Source: Rhizophlyctis rosea
Lineage: Eukaryota; Chytridiomycota; Chytridiomycetes; Rhizophlyctidales; Rhizophlyctidaceae
Reading direction: 5' to 3'
Length of the DNA stretch: 43,078 nt
NCBI GenBank assembly: GCA_027596075.1
Contig: JADGJC010000325.1
Coordinates: 1-43,078 of the forward strand
Shown: positions 35,417-43,078 of the stretch, in pieces
Layout: each line of letters opens with the position of its first letter
How positions within the stretch are numbered: the first letter of the stretch is position 1
Made by a program: the position numbers and the translations under genes
Notes under the pieces: model-generated
The model's database searches: none
The model's input: only the letters and a program-made list of their open reading frames with translations
What the model was told of the DNA's origin: nothing

Positions 35417-36184
35417 TAGATAGGTATTGAACACAGGCAAATTCATTCAAAACGCGTACAAACTTTGTGAACCACATGGTGAATTTGAGGAGTCAAATAA
35501 GTTCAAATACTCCACATGTTTAATGCTGCCCTACACAGGACTCCATGAGCCTATCCTATTGTAGTTGAAAACTGACCAGTGAAAAAATGCACCTTGGCTT
35601 GACCATGATTTGACCAAAAAATGCGTTTTTTCCCACAGCTTTGTAGGTTTCAATCTTTAGCGTTGCTAGCACTGACTCCTTCCGCCACAAAATGTCCTTG
35701 TACTCAACCCAACTATCACCACTGTCTAAGCATACATTTCCAATTCCCAAGTCTCCATCCACCATCCGCTCCTCCCCAAACAGTGGGAGTGCTAATTTGG
35801 CCCATGAGCAGGCAGCCAATCTCCACTTGTTTCACCTCAAGTCTTGAAAATACCAATTGAGTCATTTTTCATGGGTAAGCCACATCTGTACCCTTCCAGT
35901 CATCCCACCCACCAATCATTGGGCCATGCTATAGCCTTTTACTGAAGAGTTTCTACAAAACCTGTTGAAAATGACCTATAACTTCCCTTTTACCGGGCAT
36001 CCACTCATACCCACCACTATCCCCTCCTCAGACCATATGGGTGGAATTCAGGTCAAAGAATTTTGCAGACATTCCAAACTCACTCATGTGCCCAATGAGC
36101 ACCCAACGAGCCTGAATTCCCAAAGGGCTCCCCGCCCTTCGCTTTCCAGAGTGTCCGAAGGGCCAAATGGAGTATGTTGCTCAT
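35417..36184. other. Non-coding flank between mobile elements
   Basis: No recognisable gene. The sequence is C/A/T-rich, with blocks such as CATCCCACCCACCAATCATT. It may be part of a larger repeat whose ends I cannot define. Confidence 0.4.
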
Positions 36185-37490
36185 TCACCGACGGATAAAA
36201 AGACACGGAAGGCACAGGGTGGCGCTTCCCATTCTGGACCGGGGGTCATGGTGTTGCCCGCCTGTTTTGGTTTAAGTCCACCCAAGAATGCGTTACCATT
36301 TGGGCCGTGTGCGTGAAGTTTCCCTTCGCGGCTAAATTGCCCTGCTCCGAGCCAGCCATCCAGCCAACCTGGCCCGTGATGCATTGATTCGGTGATCAAC
36401 ATGTCCAGTCCTTGGTGCTGTGAAGTGGTGCACACAAGCACTTTCCATTATGGTTTTTGTAAGCTCAAACGACAGAACACAGCAATGTGCACATTTGTTC
36501 ACTAAAAACCGAGACCCCAGTCCGTTTTTATGGCTGAGCACAGACTCCTTGAAGTTGGCTCATTTTTGATCACGGAATCAATGCATTGAATTCACCCCAG
36601 GTAATCAAATGGTTGCAGCGGTTTAAGCAAGCACTTTCTATTATAATGTTTTTAAGCTCAAACAATAGAGGGAAGCAAACCGCACAGTTCACTATTACCA
36701 ACCGACACCGTAGCTGTTTTTTTTTGGGCGAGTGCGGGTCTTTTGAACTTGCCCCATGTGTATGACAGTGTCAATACACCACGAGCCAACCAATATAGAG
36801 ACACAAGAGGCACATGGCTTTTTTGGTACACTTGCCAAAAAACGCAACCCACTTTAAAGCTCAAGGCATGACCAACCCTTCGCGTGTGTGCACCTTCCTT
36901 GTTTGACTAAACAATGATGCTTTGAGCCAGCCACATCACCAAGGTGGCTCTTTATGTACTGCTTCCGTGATTAATATGTCCAGTCATTCGTTCTGTGCAG
37001 TAATTCACGCAAGCAGTTTTCATTATGGTGTTCTTAACCTCAAACGACAGCGCACAGCAAGCGGCACATTTTGCAACTTTTCACAGATACTTGAGCTGTT
37101 GTATTGAATGAGTACGGACGACTTGAACCTGTGTCATTTTGATCACGGAATCAGTCCCCAGCCGGCGAATGTCTAGTTGTCATGTTTTCCAGTGATGCAC
37201 GCAGGCGCTTTTTGCTATGGTGTCTTTAAGCTCAAATGAGAGAGGGAAGCAAGGCGCACAGTTCACAATTAAAAACAACTACGGTAACTGTTGTTTGAAG
37301 GAGTGGGGGCCCTTTGAACTTGCCTAATGTTGATCACGGAATCAATGAAAAACCTCACGCACGCCCCCAGGTGGTACCGCGCCTCCGGTTGCGATTTGAC
37401 CAAAACAGGCAATCGCTACCATGATGCGTGGTCTGGAATGGAAAGCACCACCGTGTGCTCTTGTGTCTCTATATTGGGCGGCCACGAGCA
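36185..37490. mobile_element. Foldback-like structure: inverted arms around tandem repeats
   Basis: The left arm (about 36185-36275) and right arm (about 37399-37485) are inverted, diverged copies. CCTGTTTTGGT at 36261-36271 matches ACCAAAACAGG at 37399-37409. GACACGGAAGGCACAGGGTGG on the left matches the inverse of CCACCGTGTGCTCTTGTGTC on the right. Between them lies an array of ~192-base repeats. This architecture is typical of foldback elements (established for Drosophila FB). No coding capacity is visible, so it would depend on an enzyme supplied elsewhere (inference). Confidence 0.55.
36384..37350 (+). repeat. Diverged tandem array, period about 192 bp, five units
   Basis: The landmark AAGCTCAAAC or its variants occurs at 36461, 36654, about 36856, 37036 and 37228. 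GATCACGGAATCA occurs at about 36569, 37140 and 37333. Units also share CATTATGGTGTT and AGAGGGAAGCAA. The third unit is the most diverged. It also holds an inverted copy of the arm block GTGTCTCTATATTG, at about 36792-36806. Confidence 0.75.
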
Positions 37491-38323
37491 CGTTGGCAGC
37501 GTGGCGGGCTCAGAGCATGACAATTTAGCCAATAATGGAAACTGTACAACGCGACGCCCTGCTCATGCATTCAGCTTTAATGTCTCACTTGCTGTGCGCT
37601 TCCGCAAAGGGCCCTCATGGACTTCTGTCTGCGGATCACATAATTGATGCCACTGATCAGAGCATGGATTCTGCAAGTTGCACGACGCTCTGATCAGGCA
37701 ACCACATTGTTTCACAAAAAAGTCAACCCATGTGAAAGACGCACACCGTGGACCCTTGGCTCCCCCAAACTCCTGCTTTTGGACCAGAAATTCACAGTCT
37801 GATTGCCGAAATGTTGATTGTAGACCAGAAATATTTCACGGCGGTGCTGGAATATTTGGAGGCAGGGCCCAAATATTTGGTTGGGGTGTAAGTTTGCAAT
37901 TCAGTCCAACATCATCCACCTTGCCCATGTGGTCCTGGTTCAGTTTGGGCTTACATGTTGTGGGAGCACCACTGCACCAACAGCATTTTGTCCAGTTATC
38001 ACATGTTGTCTTGCTTATGCTTTGATGAGGAAAATGGTTTTTTTTGGATGTGGGGCTTTGTGGGCTTCACCACATGTGGTGGAGTGCTCAATTTGCTTCA
38101 TATTGGCTTACTTAGTTTTCTATCATTCGTTGGCGTGACTTAGGGGTGGCTGTGCACGGATATGTATATGCTTTGAGGTTCGCTCATTCTTAATACACTT
38201 TGTCTTTTTTGCATGTTAACATTGGTTCAGTTCAAGATCTCAATACATGGTGGTGGTGCGGTCCTGAACACAGCAACATCACGATAAAAAGATCAACTAC
38301 CAGCCCTTTTCATACCCTTTCCA
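37491..38323. other. Non-coding stretch before the first LTR
   Basis: No gene is recognisable. Locally repeated words occur at 37780-37885 (ACCAGAAAT twice, AATATTTGG twice). A 14-base palindrome CACCACATGTGGTG lies at 38068-38081. It may be another decayed mobile element. Confidence 0.4.
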
Positions 38324-38789
38324 TGTGATCCGACGTCTTTTCAACCACTTTTGGCTGCACAGCGAACTGCCCCTCCCGCAGGGCTCATCCACGTACTCCG
38401 TTAACGACGTCATCTACCCCCACGCTGTCGCAACGACACGTTCCAAGTGCCTAGAGGAAGATAGTTTAGCCGGAGGTGTGCCACCGGCAAGCATTTTACT
38501 TCCTGACCCTGGTCAAATATGGTCGCATGATTGTAATGAATTTAACGCGTCCAATATGCAGCATTGGACTTCGGATAGAGACGCTTGGGCTTTGTACTAT
38601 ATACCGATGCTAACGAGACTCCCCCTTGTCTCGTTATCCGAATGAATATATAGAAGTCCACCTCTAGCCTTTGGCTCTTTTGTTAATTCTCACTTAGTTT
38701 CGAATCGTTTTTGACTTAGTGTTCGGCCTTCGCTCAGGCAACAAAGGCCGTTCCACTTTTGTAGAGGTTCACTACCGTTTACTGTCACA
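38324..38789 (+). repeat. 5' LTR of retrotransposon 1 (boundaries inferred)
   Basis: It begins TGTGA and ends TCACA, a 5-base inverted end with the usual TG...CA, about 466 bases. A TATATA (38647-38652) sits in the middle, where a U3 promoter belongs. A 9-base perfect hairpin (TAACGAGAC / GTCTCGTTA, 38611-38636) lies just upstream. No second copy is in the window, so the borders are inferred. The TGG just downstream (38791) gives no convincing tRNA match. Confidence 0.6.
38645..38653 (+). promoter_or_regulatory. TATA-like element in the LTR
   Basis: AATATATAG in the central part of the LTR, about 140 bases before its inferred end, placed as expected for the U3/R promoter of an LTR element. 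Confidence 0.45.
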
Positions 38790-38912
38790 CTGGCCGACCG
38801 CAACCCGTTCGCTGGCCGTAGCTTAGCTAGGTCACCACCCCGAACTCAGAACAGTTCATCTTCTGCCCATTGTACTCCCACTCGTGGTCGTACTCACCGC
38901 CTGCCGTCCCGT

Positions 38913-39461
38913 TTGCCGTCCCGTTTGCCTACTCGCTCTGGTAGTCTTAGCTCATTCCTCTCGTCTCGCAACCGCAGCGTCTTGCCTGCCGCTTCCGTCG
39001 AATCTATTGACCTTGCCGATAACCTAGAACCGACCTACTTCCACGTTCCCGACTCCAGCAAAAGCTATCATCAAATTCCTGTCGTAGACATGTCCGACTC
39101 CTCCGCCTTGAAAGTCCCACTTCCAGAAGTCTATATCGCCTCCACCAAACCGGAGGACATTTTAGGCGTTCTCAATGGCTTTGAACTCCACTTCCTTGGC
39201 GATCGTGGCAATCCTCCCCCGTAAGTTGGCGAGAAAGCCCTCGAGGATAAACAAGCAACATACAACTTACAATGCGAAATGTGGGATGAGCTCGAAGCTA
39301 ACCGTATGGCCGACACCCTCGCCGGAAACGCCCCTGCCTGGCTAGGTGGCAAGCACGACGGCAACAACCCACGGGCAGTAGGCCCTGACATCAATGTACC
39401 CTTTCACCCCGCTGGTCAACCTCATCCCACTTATCTACGTCGCGGCGCTTACTTCCCTTGA
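38913..39461 (+). pseudogene. Retrotransposon 1, decayed N-terminal gag region
   Basis: One frame runs from before 38913 to TAA at 39222-39224. It continues without other stops (QATYNLQCEMWDELEANRM, then APAWLGGKHDGNN) to TGA at 39459-39461, and the coding signal moves to another frame by about 39530. It is rich in Ser, Pro and acidic residues, as gag leaders often are. The two stops and the frame change mark it as broken. Confidence 0.65.
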
Positions 39462-39529
39462 GGCATGGGTGCCCCAATCGCTGACGGCAACATGACGACT
39501 ACCCGGGGACTCTCCTTCACCCCGACATT

Positions 39530-41080
39530 ATGCAGCACATCCACTTTGACGGCGGACCCGGCGGCACCGGAACCCATCGACTTCACTACCCCATTTCTAT
39601 CACCTCCGCCATGCGAGATGCCATCAAGATTTGCGCCAATCTTGAATGGCGCCAAAGTGGTCTAGGGAACGGGGACAAGATCCTCATGACCGAAGGTCGG
39701 ATGAATAACGGTGCATCAATCTGGCGGGACAACTACCGTCGGGAACGCCAACAAGCTCAAGCAGCCGCAGCCGCCACCGGTATCGCCTACGCCCCCGTCA
39801 CCTGGGATGAGTGGAACGCCCGTTTCAAATCTCACCTCCTGCCTAGCAACACCTTGTTCGAGGAGGAGAAGCGTTGGGCTCGCATGTCTCAGGGTGGAGC
39901 TAACTCCACTCCCGAGTGGATTCGTGGAGTCACGCAACTCAAGATGCGTCTCAACAAGTCCGATGCTGAGGGCATTCTGAAGCTGAAGATGGGCACCAAC
40001 GACGTCATTATCCAAGCCTTAAGCAGCATGCTTGTCACCATGCCCGGCATCACCTTCGACCAATTATCCGATGCCATCATCAACACTTCCGCCGCCATGA
40101 ATCTCGACAAGAAGCCCCGCGGGACCATAACTACCACTACCAGCCGCACCCCGATCAAGGGCAAGATCACGGAAACCAAAACCAAGACCATCCCCGGCGT
40201 CGGCGGCGGAGGTATCATCAAGGGATCCCCCAGCAAGGGTCCCTCCGGCAAGAAGTCATTCCACTCCGCTGTCGTCACCGGCACTCGCCTGACCCAAGAG
40301 GAGAAGGATCACCTTATCGCCACTCGAGGCTGCTTCTACTGCCGCAAGGAGAACGCCGGCCATGTCGTTTCCAACTGCCCCGAACGTGAAGAAGCAGAAG
40401 AAGGCTCATGTGCTGCCTCTGTCACTAACGACATTGCAGCTTTGGACTCGGACGAAGACAACGCCAACTACAATAGCGACGACAATGTTGTCGGAGCCAT
40501 CCCGGAACGCATTCAACGCAACTTCAACTCCAACTTCGACGACAGCGATGACAACTTCGTATCTGCCATTTCCCGTGCTTTCCCGGAAGAATCCTTCGTT
40601 GTCGCCGTATCCAAAGCAAGGCCGGCGGAACTTGACTTCATGCTCACCGCCCAGTTGAAGAAGCATCCCCTCAACGTCCTTATCGACACCGGCTCGGCAA
40701 GCAGTTTCGTATCCCGCGAATTTATCAAGAAGTTCCGCGTGCGCTACCACAAGCTCGACAAACCCCGCTCCTACACCCAAGCCTCAAAGGGCGCCTTCGA
40801 GACTACCGCCTACGTGAAAGGACGCATCGACACCAACTACGGCAAGTATGGCCCTTTCGAACTTGAGATCGCCGACCTCAACCGCACCTTTGACGCGATT
40901 ATCGGACGCAATTACATCCTCCAGCACCTGGCCATCATCTTCAAGTACCCATCCAGCCGTGGTGTGACCTCCCGCACCAAAAAGGAGCTCACTCCGACTC
41001 AGAAGCCTGCTACCAAGAGTGGAAATGCCGGGGACGGGAAAATTCATGGTGTAGGACGTACCTTACCCCTTAGTAGTTGA
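39530..41080 (+). CDS. Retrotransposon 1 gag-protease
   Basis: A 516-codon frame. Residues about 90-200 resemble a Ty3-type gag capsid (VTWDEWNARFKSHLLPSN, then STPEWIRGVTQLKM). A CCHC zinc knuckle follows with C268, C271, H278 and C283; its middle spacing is six residues rather than four, as in a number of fungal elements. The aspartic protease motif LIDTGSASSFVS has its catalytic Asp at 386, and a later IIGRNYILQHLAI stretch fits the retropepsin family end (ILG-type). The frame stops at 41080 before any polymerase. The true start is upstream in the broken region. A Ty3/Gypsy assignment is likely but not proven without reverse transcriptase. Confidence 0.82.
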   Translation: MQHIHFDGGPGGTGTHRLHYPISITSAMRDAIKICANLEWRQSGLGNGDKILMTEGRMNNGASIWRDNYRRERQQAQAAAAATGIAYAPVTWDEWNARFKSHLLPSNTLFEEEKRWARMSQGGANSTPEWIRGVTQLKMRLNKSDAEGILKLKMGTNDVIIQALSSMLVTMPGITFDQLSDAIINTSAAMNLDKKPRGTITTTTSRTPIKGKITETKTKTIPGVGGGGIIKGSPSKGPSGKKSFHSAVVTGTRLTQEEKDHLIATRGCFYCRKENAGHVVSNCPEREEAEEGSCAASVTNDIAALDSDEDNANYNSDDNVVGAIPERIQRNFNSNFDDSDDNFVSAISRAFPEESFVVAVSKARPAELDFMLTAQLKKHPLNVLIDTGSASSFVSREFIKKFRVRYHKLDKPRSYTQASKGAFETTAYVKGRIDTNYGKYGPFELEIADLNRTFDAIIGRNYILQHLAIIFKYPSSRGVTSRTKKELTPTQKPATKSGNAGDGKIHGVGRTLPLSS

Positions 41081-41216
41081 AAACTGAAGAAGAAAGTAGT
41101 TGCCATTGTCGACGATTTGAAGGAGGCCTTGAAGTAGGAAGGGGAGTTGTGAGACTTGGACGAGTTTGTTTGTGCCATCGAAGAGGAGGAAGAACAGGAG
41201 ACCAATGGGTTAGTCA

Positions 41217-41446
41217 TGTTAGTAGTGACATATAGTACTGCGGCATATAGCTATGATAGCTAGGATAGATCAGATCTCAGATCAGCGAACGCCCAAGCAA
41301 CGCGACCATCAGGGTTTTCTTCCGCATGATCCGGACTTAGGTGGATCGACACACTTGTTCAATACAATTGTTTACACATATACTCATAGTATCGCATGGC
41401 TATTATGAGTCCTATTAAGTTAGTTGACCTAGTTATTCCCGTAACA
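41217..41446 (+). repeat. 5' LTR of retrotransposon 2 (end uncertain)
   Basis: TGTTA at 41217 pairs with TAACA at 41442-41446, giving a 230-base LTR with inverted ends. An alternative end is CCACA at 41463, immediately before the primer-binding site. The start is supported by loss of the element-1 reading frame at this exact base. Confidence 0.65.
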
Positions 41447-41463
41447 GACCTGCGCTATCCACA

Positions 41464-41475
41464 GGTTATGAGCCC
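41464..41475 (+). other. Primer-binding site for initiator tRNA-Met anticodon arm
   Basis: GGTTATGAGCCC is the exact complement of GGGCUCAUAACC, the anticodon stem-loop of yeast initiator tRNA-Met. Priming by such an internal half-tRNA fragment is established for Drosophila copia and yeast Ty5, and differs from the usual match to the tRNA 3' end. Confidence 0.75.
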
Positions 41476-41530
41476 CGGTTTAGCCTAGTTCAAACTATCG
41501 TTTTGCTTGCAAACCGTTTAAGTATCTAAT

Positions 41531-43078
41531 ATGGCCGGCAACGACAGACGTCGCTCTAGTCTTCCGACCACACCCAGTAAGTTATCTGCAGAGACTACTG
41601 GAGAGTCCGCCGACACCCGGCGACTCTACCCGTCACCGGGAACGTTCAGTGCGGAGCAGTTCAAAGAACTCAAGGAGGGATGGAAAAAGAGAGTGCCTGG
41701 GATGCCAGGCACCACCACAGAAGCGTCGCCGCTGGCCGGCGACACCACTGGGAACAACCCCGACCCCCTATCACAGTTCCGGAAGCTTGGCGTCAAAATG
41801 AACCTCCAGTGACAGATGACGACACCCAACAGGCTTCCTCTACGACGGATACACGCCGTACCGACGGTCGCCCTACCGCGGAGGTGCTGGCCACGGACCC
41901 CCAACCTCCTACCAACTCAGAACAACAACAAACTCGTAGTTCCACTGTTCCTGAGGACGATACAAGGGAACCTGAAGTCAAATCGCAAACATCCAGCGAG
42001 CACAACGGCAACAACCACGAACGTCAAAGTCGGGCGAGCTCCTCCGTGTGGTGGGATGATTTTCAGAAAGAGCAGGCCGAATTCCGCTCAGAGGTTTTCC
42101 ATCACCTTCACAGGCTGGCAAAACACCAGCGGAACGACCGTCCTACCATCCTCAAACATAGTGAACCCATCGACCATCAGGGTAGCACCCTGGATCGTCT
42201 CAAAGTCATGATGTTACAGATGGTCAACAAACTCATGGGCGAACGCCTCGACACCGTTGGCCGAGACCCGTCCACAGCAGCAGCACCTCTGGAACCGCAG
42301 CAAGCTTTTGAACATGCTTCGGTGACACCCGCACATTCGCAGTATTACACTCCAATGCCAGGTCCTCACCATTCACAACACCATCCGTACGCCCATATGG
42401 ATGGTCGCCCGCACTTTACGAATCCGTTTAATGCCCCACAACAATCCTCCCAGCCTGACTTCTTACCTCAACCAATTCCTCAACCCCAGTTCCAGGAGTT
42501 CATCCCTCAATAGCCCATAGTGACGACAGTACATCAGCAAGTACCAGTGCAACAACTACCTTTGCAACACTACCAACAGGCGGATGCGCCACTGGTTGAG
42601 GAACACCAGACCGAGCAACCCTGGAACTCGGGATCAACGGGTTCAAACTCGCCCGCCCAGTCCGTCGCGGATTCCTCTTTGCGTTTCGTCACCAAATTAG
42701 ATCTCAAACTCTTTGAATCAATGGTTGCGAAACTACCTCGGCGGAACGGTGCGGACGAACCGGAGAAGCTGTTGGAGTTCATCCAGGAGGTGGATGAATT
42801 GAGGGAACATGGGTTGCCTTTGGGTACCATAAAGGAGGAATATCTGCTTTTGGTGATCAAACAGAACTCATCAGGCTTAGCGGCTATCCACTTACAAAAC
42901 CTTTTCTCGGATGCTAAGAAGAAGCCGGTATCGTGGGTGGACTCGGAAGTGGACGGCGTCACGAAGACGGGCTTGCGGACACTCCTCATGAAGGAGTATC
43001 TCCCCCACGACTACGCCATGCGCGTCGCCCGTCGTTTGCCAAATATGCGGTCCAGTCAGTTCAAGACTCTGGCTGATT
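41531..43078 (+). pseudogene. Retrotransposon 2 gag, frameshifted and 3' truncated by the window
   Basis: It starts MAGNDRRRSSLPTTPSKL at 41531. Near 41780-41812 the coding signal passes to another frame (PPVTDDDTQQASS), which runs to TAG at 42511-42513. It then continues in the same frame to the window end (LDLKLFESMVAKLPRR, then PEKLLEFIQEVDELREHG). The N-terminal half is polar, Gln/Pro/His-rich and disordered. The C-terminal part resembles a retrotransposon gag capsid. The stop follows a CAA codon in a Gln/Pro run, so it may come from a CAG codon. No zinc knuckle is reached before the window ends. Confidence 0.75.

Larger units (their letters stand above)
38324..41216 (+). mobile_element. 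LTR retrotransposon 1 (gag-protease), cut at 41216 by element 2
   Basis: It consists of a 5' LTR candidate (38324-38789), a decayed gag start, a long gag-protease frame (39530-41080), and a further acidic stretch in another frame (DEFVCAIEEEEEQETNG, about 41158-41208). The coding trace stops exactly where TGTTA opens the next LTR at 41217. No reverse transcriptase, RNase H or integrase is present in the window; they may lie beyond the inserted element. Several stops and frame changes show the copy is inactive. Confidence 0.82.
41217..43078 (+). mobile_element. LTR retrotransposon 2 (5' LTR, PBS, gag), runs off the window
   Basis: It begins at TGTTA (41217) inside the coding remnant of element 1. 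It has an LTR candidate, a primer-binding site for a half-tRNA, and a long gag region. The 3' part is beyond the window. The gag frame is interrupted by one frame change and one TAG, so this copy appears inactive unless the polymerase is expressed separately. Confidence 0.8.

Noticed and set aside
36461..37333. Regular repeats as a CRISPR array
   Set aside because: The period is about 192 bases, copies are diverged along their whole length, and the context is eukaryotic; this is a tandem or foldback repeat.
38790..38810. TGGCCGACCGC as a tRNA 3'-end primer-binding site for retrotransposon 1
   Set aside because: The complementary sequence cannot be fitted to a normal acceptor stem and T-stem with the invariant C61, so no tRNA assignment is made.

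Overview
The window looks like a piece of an early-diverging fungal nuclear genome, most likely a chytrid (inference). The genes are split by short GT-AG introns, mostly 58-90 bases, with GTRAGT-type donors. One protein begins with the 'FISHSW' TIR-like domain plus kinesin-light-chain-like repeat that is common in chytrids and oomycetes. The other recognisable proteins are typical fungal families, and the right end is built of LTR retrotransposons. No tRNA, rRNA, CRISPR array or bacterial-type operon was seen.

Layout from left to right. 1-1814: a berberine-bridge-type FAD oxidase whose first exon lies off the window. 4735-7167: a six-exon gene that, as I splice it, joins a TIR-like domain, a TPR and seven or eight membrane helices in one 698-residue protein. 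7168-13936: no confident gene, but several broken or exon-like pieces, some hydrophobic. 13937-16020: a PARP-type zinc-finger protein with a very long Lys/Glu-rich tail and a repeat-filled 563-base intron. 16021-23221: decayed fragments of membrane-protein genes and a short direct duplication. 23222-26182 (minus): an F-box protein whose last exons encode a KIX-like domain. 26183-30584: nothing recognisable. 30585-32128: an incompletely resolved multi-pass membrane protein gene. 32731-33907: a two-exon OTT_1508-type deaminase.

From 34.9 kb on the sequence is mobile DNA. It holds a 507-bp internally deleted Tc1/mariner element with a transposase remnant (34910-35416) and a foldback-like structure of ~192-bp tandem repeats between inverted arms (about 36185-37490). 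After that comes an LTR retrotransposon with gag and protease (38324-41216), cut by a second LTR retrotransposon (41217 to the window end). The second element carries a primer-binding site matching the anticodon arm of initiator tRNA-Met.

The genes do not form a pathway. The most unusual content is the TIR-TPR-multi-TM gene, which could be a membrane-anchored TIR signalling protein, and the F-box/KIX fusion. Exon joins were made by hand from splice signals and reading-frame continuity. No transcript or database evidence was available.
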